A stretch of 64,000 nucleotides of DNA from Cardiobacterium hominis (GTDB lineage Bacteria; Pseudomonadota; Gammaproteobacteria; Cardiobacteriales; Cardiobacteriaceae): the NCBI RefSeq assembly GCF_900637305.1, contig NZ_LR134365.1, positions 2,162,501 to 2,226,500 of the forward strand, written 5' to 3'. A program made the position numbers and the translations under genes. The first letter of the stretch is position 1; every line of letters starts with the position of its first letter. The notes beneath the pieces are model-generated. The model saw nothing but the letters and a program-made list of their open reading frames with translations. It did not search any database and was not told where the DNA came from. Below are positions 18,998-27,065 of this stretch, one piece after another.

Positions 18998-19477
18998 TCA
19001 TTTGAGCATCCCGGCAAGCGCACTTACCGCCGCGCCGGTTTTGCTGTTGGTAACGGGGGCGGCGTCCGCCGGGGTGGCGGGTGTCACCACACTGACGGCG
19101 GCGGGGCGGTAGTGGGTCAGCACTTCGTAGAGGTATCCGTGGTTTTTCAGCGGCAGGGTGAGTTTGCCGCTGTCGCGGGTGACCAGCACTTCCTGCATTG
19201 CCCACAGCCACGCGGCGGGTGGTGCGTCATATACCGCGCCCTTGCGCTCGATGCGCTGCGCCTGTATGTCCGGCAGGATTTCGCCGAGCAGTTTGGCGAC
19301 GCGGGCGAAGGTCAGCTCGGTCTGCGTTGGGCGAAAGAGGCCGAGGTAGCGCACGGTCAGGGTGGCAAGGTCGCCGCCCAGTTGCACCAAGAGGCGCAGC
19401 GCGGTGCGGGCATCGTCGTGGGCAATGAGTGCGTCGAGGCTCAGGGTGGCGCCACAGTTGGGGCAGCGGGTTTTCAT
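18998..19477 (-). CDS. Zinc-ribbon early phage protein, 159 aa
   Basis: Opens with MKTRCPNCGATLSLDAL, a single CxxC knuckle, followed by a helical domain (ALRLLVQLGGDLATLTVRYLGLFRP, then FARVAKLLGEILPDI) and a low-complexity Ala/Thr tail. Such proteins are common in the early operons of Mu-like phages; function unknown. Its start overlaps the previous gene by 4 bp. Confidence 0.65.
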   Translation of the reverse strand: MKTRCPNCGATLSLDALIAHDDARTALRLLVQLGGDLATLTVRYLGLFRPTQTELTFARVAKLLGEILPDIQAQRIERKGAVYDAPPAAWLWAMQEVLVTRDSGKLTLPLKNHGYLYEVLTHYRPAAVSVVTPATPADAAPVTNSKTGAAVSALAGMLK

Positions 19478-19758
19478 GTCCGGCTCCTTTCGGTACGTAC
19501 ATGAGTGATTTCGTCATTTGCTTCGTTGAGTGTACAAATCATGGCGTGCGCCCCGTCGTCTCCATTGAGCTCAAAAACGATCTCTTTTGCCCGCTCCTTG
19601 TTTGCCCAGATGATTTGAACAGCGGCTATCCTACCGATGAACCGGCGGATTTGCGCCTCTGCGTCGCCGAGTCTGCGCATGACGTGCTCGGCCAGCCCTT
19701 GCAGTCGAAAGAACAGCGCGGCGTGCTTATGTGGCGTGCAGCGAGTGGTAAAGCTCAT
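19474..19758 (-). CDS. Hypothetical early phage protein, 94 aa
   Basis: MSFTTRCTPHKHAALFFRLQ opens a basic, helical protein with GLAEHVMRRLGDAEAQIRRF and a C-terminal strand region. Four-base overlaps with both neighbours place it in the translationally coupled early operon. No family recognised. Confidence 0.55.
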   Translation of the reverse strand: MSFTTRCTPHKHAALFFRLQGLAEHVMRRLGDAEAQIRRFIGRIAAVQIIWANKERAKEIVFELNGDDGAHAMICTLNEANDEITHVRTERSRT

Positions 19759-20117
19759 GACCAGCCCCGTGCTTTAACCAGCGCCTCGGCGGCGGCGACC
19801 ACTTCCTGCTCAGCGGCGGCGCGGCGGTAGTGGCGGTCGCGCGGATTCAGCTCCGGCGTTTCGCTGGCATGCAGGCTGGCGACGGCCTGCACCAGCTCTC
19901 GCTCGTGCGGCAGGGGGACGCCGCGCAGGTGGTCGTAGATGTCCATCACGAACAGCAGGGTGAGTCCGCCAAGGCCAAACAGGGTGATGAGCGCGCCGCA
20001 CGCGACGTTGCCTGGTTCGGCACTGATGGCGCCTTTGATGACGACCAGCGCCCCCATGGCGACGCAGAGGCAACAAATCAGCGCGGCATGCCGCTCAACA
20101 AATTTCAGCGCCTTCAT
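19755..20117 (-). CDS. Early membrane protein with two TM segments, 120 aa
   Basis: Two hydrophobic segments (HAALICCLCVAMGALVVI and LITLFGLGGLTLLFVM) are followed by a soluble helical tail with LPHERELVQAVASL and PRDRHYRRAAAEQEV. Start at 20117 (MKALKFVERH) is preferred because it forms ATGA with the stop of the small gene upstream. It could be a superinfection or host-membrane factor; no family recognised. Confidence 0.6.
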   Translation of the reverse strand: MKALKFVERHAALICCLCVAMGALVVIKGAISAEPGNVACGALITLFGLGGLTLLFVMDIYDHLRGVPLPHERELVQAVASLHASETPELNPRDRHYRRAAAEQEVVAAAEALVKARGWS

Positions 20118-20284
20118 TGTTGCCACCCTTTCAGTTGTTGTAGCAGCAGGTAATCGCTATGGCTCAGGCGCACGGTGTGCCAGCCTTGGCGGATTTCGAT
20201 GGTGCCGTCGGCGTCGTGCAAGTGATAGCTCAAACGGATGCGGCGGCGCAGCCGCGCGACAAGCCAGTCAATCAGCGTCCTCAT
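20114..20284 (-). CDS. Small early phage protein, 56 aa
   Basis: MRTLIDWLVARLRRRIRLSY followed by a short beta-rich stretch (DADGTIEIRQGWHTVRLS) and LLLQQLKGWQQ. It begins on the gam stop (ATGA) and ends on the ATG of the membrane protein, exactly filling the gap in the operon, which is the main argument that it is real. No family recognised. Confidence 0.6.
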   Translation of the reverse strand: MRTLIDWLVARLRRRIRLSYHLHDADGTIEIRQGWHTVRLSHSDYLLLQQLKGWQQ

Positions 20285-20793
20285 GGTTGCACCCCCTCAA
20301 CTTCGTACGGCGTGATCACAAAGTCCTCGACGCCCTTGACCACGGTGACGCCTGCCACGGTGGCGGCAATGTCCATCTCGGCGAGCATCGCGTCCTTGTT
20401 GACCTCCTCCTTGACGCGGACAAAGCGGATGAGACCGAGGGTGCGCAGCGCTTCCAGCACCGCATCTTGTGAGCGGATGCGAATGGACGGCGGGCGCAGG
20501 CGCCAGCTCACTTCGCCGGTGATGAGGTTGGCGGTTTTGCCTTTGGCGGTCAGTTCGGCGCGGTTGGCCTCGCACCAAGTCTGGATGCCGGTTTGCAGCT
20601 CCTTGACACGCTCGGCAAGCGCATTGATGCCGTCTTTGTGGCGCTCGGTGATAACGGCGATTTCGTCGTTCATGGCGGCGACGGCGCGGGTATGCTCGCG
20701 TTGCACGTCACCGAGGTCTTTGATCCAGTTTTGCGTTTCTTCGCGGCTCTGCGGCGTGGCGAGGGTTTGGGCTTTAAGGCGGGTTTTGGCCAT
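20281..20793 (-). CDS. gam: Host-nuclease inhibitor protein Gam (Mu Gam family)
   Basis: 170 aa. Mu Gam binds DNA ends and protects them from RecBCD; it is the phage relative of Ku. The family layout is clear: a long N-terminal helix (ETQNWIKDLGDVQREHTRAVAAM) pairing with HKDGINALAERVKELQTGIQTW, then GEVSWRLRPPSIRI and a C-terminal region with AGVTVVKGVEDFVITPYE. Length is near Mu Gam's 174. It sits downstream of A and B as in Mu. Confidence 0.9.
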   Translation of the reverse strand: MAKTRLKAQTLATPQSREETQNWIKDLGDVQREHTRAVAAMNDEIAVITERHKDGINALAERVKELQTGIQTWCEANRAELTAKGKTANLITGEVSWRLRPPSIRIRSQDAVLEALRTLGLIRFVRVKEEVNKDAMLAEMDIAATVAGVTVVKGVEDFVITPYEVEGVQP

Positions 20794-20828
20794 GTTTGGT
20801 CTCCGGTTAAGATGGTTTTAATGGGCGG

Positions 20829-21320
20829 TTAAGGCAAATCAGCCTGAGCGGCACGACGCTCGGCCAGATACTGTTGCAGGGCATGGTTTTCGCCGCGCAG
20901 CCAGTCAAGGTGACCGTGGGCGATGATGCTGATGCTGTCGCCGGCGGTAATGTCGGCATAGCGGCTGGTTTTGGCGGTTACAAGAGTGCTGTCGTAATAA
21001 AAGAGACTGTGGATACCGCTTACGCCGATGTTCATCACCGCCCTGATGTTGTTACCAAAGGTCAGGGCAAGCTCTACAACGCTGTCCTGCCACTTCCCTT
21101 CATTGCGGACGGCTTCAACGCGCGGTTCTTCGCCCTGTATGCCCTGCGCAATTTGCAGCGCACACGTCATGCGGTTTTGGATATCGGTCAGCATGGCGTT
21201 GAGCTTGTTTGCGAGGGGGTACAGATCTGCGTGGTAGGGGGTGAGCGGGTCGTAATCGCGCTCCCGTAACGCGCGGCGGTAATCCGCCCACAATTGCTTC
21301 TCGGCATCTGCGCGGTTCAT
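20829..21320 (-). CDS. Hypothetical early phage protein, 163 aa
   Basis: MNRADAEKQLWADYRRALRE starts a helical N-terminal part; the middle has TFGNNIRAVMNIGVSGIHSLFYYDS and the end DSISIIAHGHLDWLRGENHAL. The start at 21320 (ATGA overlap with the preceding gene) is chosen over an upstream GTG/ATG. No family recognised. Confidence 0.55.
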   Translation of the reverse strand: MNRADAEKQLWADYRRALRERDYDPLTPYHADLYPLANKLNAMLTDIQNRMTCALQIAQGIQGEEPRVEAVRNEGKWQDSVVELALTFGNNIRAVMNIGVSGIHSLFYYDSTLVTAKTSRYADITAGDSISIIAHGHLDWLRGENHALQQYLAERRAAQADLP

Positions 21321-21523
21321 GCGTCGCCCTCCTCGTCGTCTTCCCAATCTTCATCCTCCTCTTCGGGGGTAACGATGCGCAGCGAGAGCTCGCCGTCTTT
21401 GCCGCTGGCGAGTTGCAGGACGGGGGCAATGCGTGTCATGCCTTGTACCTCCATCACTGCGGCCAGTTCCAGCGAGGCGTTTATCCATGCTTGCAGCACG
21501 GTTTCCAGGTCTTTTTGATTCAT
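21317..21523 (-). CDS. Small acidic early phage protein, 68 aa
   Basis: MNQKDLETVLQAWINASLEL followed by a central strand-rich part and a strongly acidic C-terminus (PEEEDEDWEDDEEGDA). The acidic tail could mimic DNA; this is speculation. It overlaps the next gene by 4 bp and lies 9 bp after B. Confidence 0.55.
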   Translation of the reverse strand: MNQKDLETVLQAWINASLELAAVMEVQGMTRIAPVLQLASGKDGELSLRIVTPEEEDEDWEDDEEGDA

Positions 21524-21532
21524 ATGGCCTCC

Positions 21533-22642
21533 TCAAATGGCGTTGAAAATATCGGCGGTGACTTGGCGGTAGCCTAGTTTGGCCGCTTCGTTGAGGGCGG
21601 CGGTGACTGTATTGTTGACGATGAGCGGGTAGAGCAGGCTCATCACCTGTTTGCCGTCGGCAGAGGGGCGGGTCAGGCGGGCGACGAGGCCGCTCACGGC
21701 GTCGGCGGCGAAGACGTCCTCGAAAGCAACATCAAGGCGGCGCAGTTTGTGGGTGAGGTAATCGGCGACGAAGGCGTTGAGTGGTTGCAGCTCGATTTGT
21801 TCGCATCTGCGCACTACTTCGCGCAGGTCGGCATTGCGCTCAGATAGCTTCAGTTTCAGCTCCGGCTGGCCGATGAGGACGATGCCGAGCAGACGGCGCA
21901 TCCCGTCCTCCAACTCCCAGAAGCGCTTGAGGTATTTGAGCATCGGCACGGTGAGGTCGTGCGCCTCGTCAATGATGAGGCAGTGCTTGTTACCGGCGCG
22001 GCTGCTCTCGGTCAGCAGGCGCTGGATTTGCCGCGCCTTGGCCTCCATTGAGCGGCGTGGGGTGGCGGTGCCCTGGCTGACGTCCTCGATAATGGCATCG
22101 CAGAGGTGGGCGGTGGTCAGGCGCGCCTTGTCGATGCTTTGCGGCTGGATGACGATAATCGGCTCGCCCGCGTGTTTGATGCCCTCGATTAGGTCGCGCT
22201 TGAGCGTGGTTTTGCCCGCGCCGCTCTCGCCGATGATGGCGACGAACCCCGCCTGTTTGGCGGCAAAGAGCATGTTTTGCCGGATGTAGCGCTGCTCGTC
22301 GGAGAGATAGACGTCGTCGCGGGTCTGGACGTCATCGACGAAGGGGGATTTGGGCAGGCGGAAGAGCTGACGCGCCTGTTGGGTTAAGACTTGCATGTCG
22401 GGGTACTCCCATGTTTTCGGGGTGGTTGGCCAGGCAACGGCGACGGTGATGCCGAGGTCGGCCAGGCGGGTTTCAATTTGCGCGCGCAGGGCGGCGGAGT
22501 CGGCGGATTTGGGATATTCGCCGTGGCGGATGATGCGGTTGATGACGGCGACGCTGTAAGGCTTGCCGTCGGGACGTAGTACGCCTGCCGCCAGTTGTGC
22601 CTGACTGATGCTGTGCGCGGTGAGGATGTCGGCGAGGGTCAT
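21533..22642 (-). CDS. B: Transposition target-selection ATPase (MuB family)
   Basis: 369 aa. N-terminal helix-turn-helix (LADILTAHSISQAQLAAGV) as in MuB, then an AAA+ ATPase with Walker A GESGAGKT (138-145), Walker B CLIIDEAHDL and sensor region LLGIVLIGQPELK; the C-terminal helical domain ends LGYRQVTADIFNAI. MuB coats target DNA, brings MuA to it and gives target immunity. It overlaps the A stop codon by 4 bp. Slightly longer than MuB (312 aa), closer to ExeA/TniB-like relatives in B3-type phages. Confidence 0.92.
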   Translation of the reverse strand: MTLADILTAHSISQAQLAAGVLRPDGKPYSVAVINRIIRHGEYPKSADSAALRAQIETRLADLGITVAVAWPTTPKTWEYPDMQVLTQQARQLFRLPKSPFVDDVQTRDDVYLSDEQRYIRQNMLFAAKQAGFVAIIGESGAGKTTLKRDLIEGIKHAGEPIIVIQPQSIDKARLTTAHLCDAIIEDVSQGTATPRRSMEAKARQIQRLLTESSRAGNKHCLIIDEAHDLTVPMLKYLKRFWELEDGMRRLLGIVLIGQPELKLKLSERNADLREVVRRCEQIELQPLNAFVADYLTHKLRRLDVAFEDVFAADAVSGLVARLTRPSADGKQVMSLLYPLIVNNTVTAALNEAAKLGYRQVTADIFNAI

Positions 22643-24417
22643 GCAATCTCCTTGGTGCGCGTAAACAGCGCCGGTTGCAGCAGGCATTTCAGCGCGTCTT
22701 CAAAGGCGCTCTCCGGCAAGCCATCCGGGTAGGTGGCGCGGATTTCGGCGTTGAGTTCGGGGGTGATGGTCATCTCACTCGCGCAGTAGCGGATGAAATC
22801 CATCACCGGCAGGATGCTCTCCTCGCGCGGTGCGGCCGTAGCAGGCACAAACAGCGGATTGACCGGCAGTTGTTGCGGCGCGGTGGCGGCGACTTTGCGC
22901 GGTTGGCCGTGGCGAGGAAAGTGCTGAATCTTGCTTGGTGCGGGCGCGCCCGGAAACGGGTTGAGCGTGCCGGCAAAGGCCGGGGCGGATTTGCTGTTGT
23001 GCAGTTTGTCCACCTCCTGCGCGTCGCGCGTCCCCCAGGCAATTTCGTCGAGCGTCTTGCGGTTGGTGGTGAGCACGTCGTCAGGCGCCTGTTGAAAATG
23101 GCCGTCCACTGGTACGGCATCGGCGGCAAAGCCCCAGTCGTCCACCTCCAGCGGCGCTATCTCGTAGCGTTGCATCTCGCCGTAGCGGTCGGGATGGCTG
23201 ACCCAGATGCTCGGCGCGGCGTAGGGGTTGACCTGTACCGTGACCGTCTCGCCGATGCGGATGTTGTCCACGTCGGCGACGCGGTAGCGGCGGCTGCCGT
23301 AACCGGGGATGGCGTAGCTGATGTGGTAGTTACCGCCAACTGTGCGCTGCTCCGCCTTGCCGGTGAGTAACACGCGGCAAAGCTCCAGCGGCGGGCGGGC
23401 AATGAGCTGCTCCGGGGTAATCTTGCGCCACGCGGCAAAGCGGGTCATGCCGTGACGGCTGTGGACGTGGGTCGCCTGAAAATGGCGCTGCCAGCGCTCG
23501 CAGGCGGCGTTGAGCTGCTCAATACTCTCGATGTGGGCAAAAGTGAGGCGGCTCTCGAAGTTGGTTTCGATGAGGTCGTTGTGCTTTTCGACACTACCTT
23601 TGGCACGACTGTTACCTTTGACGTGGGCGTGATGCTCGATGCCCAGCCCTTCCAGCAGGGCAAGGATGAGCGATGACTGGTTGGCGCTGCCCTTGTCCCA
23701 GTAAAGGATTTTCGGCACGCCCTCGAAAGGGTTGTGCTGCTTGTCCTTACTGCCCATCGCGCGCATCAGGAAATCAAACATGGTCTCGGCGTTCTCGCCG
23801 CTGACGTTGTAGTAGCGGCAATAGAAAGCGCCGGTGCAATGGTCAACGCAGACGTAGCGCAGTACGCGGTCACGGGCGATTTTGGCGAAGTTGTGCGGCT
23901 TGTTTTTGTAAAACTGCGCCTCATCCATCACCGCCAAGCCCTTGCCTGCCTTCAGGTAGTAGAGGACGCAATAGGACGGGTCAATCTGCCACATGTGGTT
24001 TGGATGGCGGCTCGCCAGTTGTACGTGTGGGGCGGCGCGGCGCATCTGCGCGCCGGAAAACCCGCGTTCGCGTAGTTGACGATTGACGGTGGATGGGCTG
24101 TACTGGCGCGCAGCGAGGCCGTTGGCGGCGGCAATCTCGACTGCGGTTTGGGCGCTGGCAAGGCGTTTGCCGGTTTTGCGTGTGGCGGCGTGCTGGATGG
24201 CAGCGATGCTGGCAAGCTCGTCATCGCTGATAACGCTGCTGCCTTTGTCAGTGCGGGTTTTGCGGTTGCTGTTGTAGCCCAATTTTCGCAGGGCGCGATA
24301 GACCGTGGTCTTGCTCTTGCCAACAAAAGCAGCGGCGGCATCGACGATGGCGTCACGACCACCATGCGGCGCGGCTTCCAGTTTTGCGATCAGTTCCATC
24401 AGATATGCCTCGTTCAT
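22639..24417 (-). CDS. A: DDE transposase A (MuA / B3-type)
   Basis: 592 aa. Winged-helix DNA-binding N-terminus with helix-turn-helix KSKTTVYRALRKLGYN, a second HTH (SPSTVNRQLRERGF), then the rve/DDE catalytic core: Asp146 in HMWQIDPSY, Asp241 in LYWDKGSANQ and Glu277 in KGSVEKHN. The core is followed by a mu-type beta-barrel region (VGGNYHISYAIPGYGSRRYR) and a C-terminal tail that contacts B. It catalyses integration and replicative transposition at the prophage ends. All three catalytic residues are intact, so the element may still be mobile. Confidence 0.95.
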   Translation of the reverse strand: MNEAYLMELIAKLEAAPHGGRDAIVDAAAAFVGKSKTTVYRALRKLGYNSNRKTRTDKGSSVISDDELASIAAIQHAATRKTGKRLASAQTAVEIAAANGLAARQYSPSTVNRQLRERGFSGAQMRRAAPHVQLASRHPNHMWQIDPSYCVLYYLKAGKGLAVMDEAQFYKNKPHNFAKIARDRVLRYVCVDHCTGAFYCRYYNVSGENAETMFDFLMRAMGSKDKQHNPFEGVPKILYWDKGSANQSSLILALLEGLGIEHHAHVKGNSRAKGSVEKHNDLIETNFESRLTFAHIESIEQLNAACERWQRHFQATHVHSRHGMTRFAAWRKITPEQLIARPPLELCRVLLTGKAEQRTVGGNYHISYAIPGYGSRRYRVADVDNIRIGETVTVQVNPYAAPSIWVSHPDRYGEMQRYEIAPLEVDDWGFAADAVPVDGHFQQAPDDVLTTNRKTLDEIAWGTRDAQEVDKLHNSKSAPAFAGTLNPFPGAPAPSKIQHFPRHGQPRKVAATAPQQLPVNPLFVPATAAPREESILPVMDFIRYCASEMTITPELNAEIRATYPDGLPESAFEDALKCLLQPALFTRTKEIA

Positions 24418-24432
24418 AGGGGTGAGGGGGGG

Positions 24433-25356
24433 TTATTTCAGTTCGTTGGCCTGTGCAGCTTGTTCGGTGTCAAACCCGCCCTGCATCCAGCTGTCGTCAG
24501 GGTTGGCGACATCGCCGAGGCCGTATTTCAGTTGCAGGTCTTCAACGGCGGCGCGCAATTCGTGCAGGAGGTTGGCGGCGTGGCGGGTGCAGGCGGCATC
24601 GTCTTCGCCGAGCAGGGTGTCAATGGCGTCATCCAGTCCGGCAAGCGGGGCAAGGCAGAGGATTTGCGCCGCGCCCGCGTCGGTCATCTGCTGCTGGCGC
24701 TTTTCTTCCATCGTGCGGTGCTGTTGCTTGTGCAGTTGTTTTTCCAGTTTGTCGATGCGCTTGTTTCGCTCCTCAATAATGCGCTCGGAGGCAGCGGCTT
24801 CACCGCGCTGGTCTTCCAGCTTGGCTTGCAGCTCTTCGCGCTCCTTGCTGTGCTTGGCCGCCATGTCAGTGATGAGGTCAATGATGGCCTCCTTGTCGCC
24901 TGCGGCGACTTCGATTTCGCCGATGACGATTTGCTGGTCGCTCGCGTCCAGACGGCGCAACTTGCGCAGCTCCTGTGTGGTCATTCCGAGCGCGGTTGCC
25001 TTGTCGAGCGCTTCTTCGCCGAGCAAGCGGAGGTTGTCGAGTTTTTCTTCGATGCCGCGGCGGCTGCTACCGAGGGCGGCGCAAAATCCCTCCCACGTAT
25101 CCAGGCGGATTTCGACGCCACCGATAACCATTTTTTGCCCGGCCAGTTGTTTGTAGCGCTTGCCCTCTTTGATTTGGGCAATTTGCGCCAGCGAGAGGCC
25201 GTCCAGCATGGCGGCAATCGCTTGCGTGGCTTGCAGGCGACCGAGCAGCTGGTTCATTTCGATTTGCCCGGCGGTCGCGGCGGCGGCGACCAGCGCCTTT
25301 TCCGAGGCAGCGGTCTCTTGCCAGACCGCATCAGCGTCTATTTGCTTGTTGCTCAT
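24433..25356 (-). CDS. Early coiled-coil phage protein, 307 aa
   Basis: No family recognised. The N-terminal half (about 1-150) is helical with WEGFCAALGSSRRGIEEKL and LGMTTQELRKLRRL, reminiscent of DNA-binding early proteins; residues about 165-235 form a charged coiled coil (KEREELQAKLEDQRGEAAA and IDKLEKQLHKQQHR). An AAGGAG site precedes the ATG, and it ends 15 bp before A. Proteins of this shape sit between Ner and A in B3-like phages and may help regulate transposition; that is inference from position. Confidence 0.65.
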   Translation of the reverse strand: MSNKQIDADAVWQETAASEKALVAAAATAGQIEMNQLLGRLQATQAIAAMLDGLSLAQIAQIKEGKRYKQLAGQKMVIGGVEIRLDTWEGFCAALGSSRRGIEEKLDNLRLLGEEALDKATALGMTTQELRKLRRLDASDQQIVIGEIEVAAGDKEAIIDLITDMAAKHSKEREELQAKLEDQRGEAAASERIIEERNKRIDKLEKQLHKQQHRTMEEKRQQQMTDAGAAQILCLAPLAGLDDAIDTLLGEDDAACTRHAANLLHELRAAVEDLQLKYGLGDVANPDDSWMQGGFDTEQAAQANELK

Positions 25357-25366
25357 GGGCTACTCC

Positions 25367-25669
25367 TTACAAGCCGATGCCGTAGCGGCTGGCAGTTTCG
25401 TTAAGGCGGTCGCGCGCCTGATTAACGGCGTTAAAAATTTTGAGCGCCTCACGTCCGAGCGCTGGGCTGACGCGCCAGCATTTGTTCGGGAGCTGCTCTG
25501 CCAACCCGGCAGCTTCGAGCGCTTGCAAATCACGCAACGTCGCCGCCTTTTGCGCGCCAAAACGGTCGGCAAGCGCTTGGCAACTGATGCCGTTTAATTC
25601 ATGCCCAAACAGCGCCTTCATCGTTTCATAGCCGCGCAGTTGGGTTCTGGATAGGCCTTGTGTTTTCAT
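25367..25669 (-). CDS. Winged-helix early regulator, 100 aa
   Basis: A winged-HTH pattern is visible: [20 protein letters not shown] is helix-turn-helix, then [20 protein letters not shown] recognition helix and wing. The remaining C-terminus ([20 protein letters not shown]) is helical. It lies 10 bp upstream of the coiled-coil gene in the early operon. Probably a phage transcription factor. Confidence 0.6.
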   Translation of the reverse strand: MKTQGLSRTQLRGYETMKALFGHELNGISCQALADRFGAQKAATLRDLQALEAAGLAEQLPNKCWRVSPALGREALKIFNAVNQARDRLNETASRYGIGL

Positions 25670-25707
25670 TATTTGTTACCGGGTTGCAAATATGTGTAAT
25701 AATTGCG

Positions 25708-25968
25708 TCAGTCATTAACTATTTTTGCTAGTTGCTTGACACGCTTGGCGCGCGCCGCCTTGGCGTTGCGCTTGGTTGCGTAGTCGGGAAAAACCTCGTC
25801 AAAAGGTCTTCCCAATGCCCGCGCGATTTTGTTGGCAACGGGAGCGCTCGTGACGAGCCGATACGCAACATTGCGAATATGGCTGGCACTGGTGCCGCAA
25901 GCCTGCGCCACGAGAGAGAAATTCAACTCTTTTTGGTTAAGTGCCTGTGAAATCTGCTGTCCGTTCAT
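25708..25968 (-). CDS. ner: Ner-like DNA-binding protein
   Basis: 86 aa. After MNGQQISQAL comes a lambda-repressor-like helix set: LNFSLVAQACGTSASHIRNV then VANKIARALGRPFDEVFPDY, closely matching the layout of Mu Ner (LSRQFG...NALE...EVIWPSRY), followed by a basic tail (KRNAKAARAKRVKQLAKI). First gene of the early operon, divergent from the repressor, exactly as ner stands to c in Mu, where it shuts off early and repressor transcription. Start 25968 chosen because longer versions would run into the promoter. Confidence 0.8.
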   Translation of the reverse strand: MNGQQISQALNQKELNFSLVAQACGTSASHIRNVAYRLVTSAPVANKIARALGRPFDEVFPDYATKRNAKAARAKRVKQLAKIVND

Positions 25969-26002
25969 GGTGATATTCGACTGTTTTTGGTTGTTTGAAT
26001 GT

Positions 26003-26031
26003 ATTGTATTTAGTACATATAACCCTGTCAA
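26003..26031 (-). promoter_or_regulatory. Early promoter (P(e) equivalent) of the transposition operon
   Basis: On the minus strand a perfect -35 TTGACA (26026-26031), 17-bp spacing, and TACAAT as -10 (26003-26008). The start point would be about 30 nt upstream of ner. It lies in the 140-bp AT-rich gap between ner and the repressor gene, where repressor operators are expected; TGTATTGTATTTAGTACA overlaps the -10 as a partial dyad. Confidence 0.8.
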
Positions 26032-26108
26032 ATATCTTTCTACTATATTTGTATATGTTTTTGATTTTTTGGGAGAATACAGCTCTCAAAATCTACTAAA
26101 TTTAACAC

Positions 26109-26963
26109 ATGTCTATCGGTAAACGGCTGCTTGAGCAGCGAAAATTAGCGGGCTACAGCAGCCAAGAGCAACTTGGCGACGCCCTCGGCGTGAGCTTTAC
26201 GACCATTGCCCGCTGGGAAAAAGACCAGTCCCCCATTCCCTCCGACAAGCTGGTCGGGATGAATGCCCTTGGCTTGGACGCGGTGTATATCCTGACCGGC
26301 AAAACCGGCGACGTCGCCGGTTTTCAAAAACCGCGCTCCAGAAAAAACAATGAGATAGCGGAATCGCAAAACACAAAACCGGCGACGTCGCCGGTTTTGG
26401 GAGATGAGATTGTTGCCGACCAAATGGCGGACGGCACATGGCGTGTGCGCAGCAGTAGCGGTGAGATACTGCGTGGCACGACAGACGAGGTCATCCGCCA
26501 CCTGCGAGAGCGCGCAGCGCCCTATGAGGCCGGTCGCGACCGTACGCCTGATGTCAATGATTACGCCTGGATTCCGCTCTATGACGTTGAGGTGAGCGCG
26601 GGCGGCGGGCGCTTTTTCGACGGCGAAAACGTCCTGACCTACCTCGCCTTTACCAAATACAGCCTGCGCAAGCAGGGGCTGCAGCCGGATATGCTCGCCT
26701 GTGTGCGCGTAAGCGGCGACTCAATGGAGCCGACCATCCAGTCCAACGACGCAGTCATGATTGATATGCGCCAGACCACGGCAGACAGCGGCATTTTTGT
26801 CTTCCGCCACGGCGAGGTGCTATACCTCAAGCGGCTGATGCGCGAGGGCGCGGGGGTGCGCGTCATCTCCGACAACGAGATCTATCCGTCGTGGTTAATT
26901 CAACCAGGTGAGGATATTCAAATCATCGGCAAGCGCGTTTGGCACGCCCGCTGGGGCGAGTAG
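26109..26963 (+). CDS. c: S24/LexA-type prophage repressor
   Basis: 284 aa, the only plus-strand protein gene of the prophage. N-terminal HTH (SSQEQLGDALGVSFTTIARW, 17-36), then a linker of about 80 residues and a C-terminal S24 peptidase domain with Ser205 (VSGDSMEPTI) and Lys241 (VLYLKRL); an Ala164-Gly165 pair in EVSAGGG could be the self-cleavage site. RecA-triggered cleavage would induce the prophage, unlike classical Mu repressor. Two copies of a 24-bp perfect palindrome sit in the linker-coding part and are read in different frames. Ribosome site is weak. Confidence 0.92.
   Translation: MSIGKRLLEQRKLAGYSSQEQLGDALGVSFTTIARWEKDQSPIPSDKLVGMNALGLDAVYILTGKTGDVAGFQKPRSRKNNEIAESQNTKPATSPVLGDEIVADQMADGTWRVRSSSGEILRGTTDEVIRHLRERAAPYEAGRDRTPDVNDYAWIPLYDVEVSAGGGRFFDGENVLTYLAFTKYSLRKQGLQPDMLACVRVSGDSMEPTIQSNDAVMIDMRQTTADSGIFVFRHGEVLYLKRLMREGAGVRVISDNEIYPSWLIQPGEDIQIIGKRVWHARWGE
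26301..26324. repeat. 24-bp perfect palindrome in repressor gene, copy 1
   Basis: AAAACCGGCGAC joined to its exact complement GTCGCCGGTTTT. It encodes KTGDVAGF in the linker of the repressor. Identical to copy 2 at 26375 and shares its 16-bp core with 51168-51183. Confidence 0.85.
26375..26398. repeat. 24-bp perfect palindrome in repressor gene, copy 2
   Basis: Same 24 bp as copy 1, 74 bp downstream, but read in another frame (KPATSPVL), so it is not an internal protein repeat. Confidence 0.85.
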
Positions 26964-26992
26964 GGCAACTATCAACTTTTACTCACAAGTTC

Positions 26993-27017
26993 AGTTGTCA
27001 AGGATTCTTTGACAACT
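26993..27017. repeat. Inverted repeat downstream of the repressor
   Basis: AGTTGTCAA-GGATTCT-TTGACAACT, a 9-bp perfect dyad 30 bp after the repressor stop. There is no T-run, so a protein-binding site or a weak terminator are both possible. Confidence 0.5.
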
Positions 27018-27025
27018 GCCAGGCA

Positions 27026-27048
27026 TAAAAAAACCCGGCAATGCCGGG
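27026..27048 (-). terminator. Rho-independent terminator of the 168-aa membrane protein gene
   Basis: Stem CCCGGC/GCCGGG with loop ATT and a T7 run on the minus strand, 18 bp past the stop codon. Confidence 0.85.
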
Positions 27049-27065
27049 CGGGAATCGGTGTGTGC

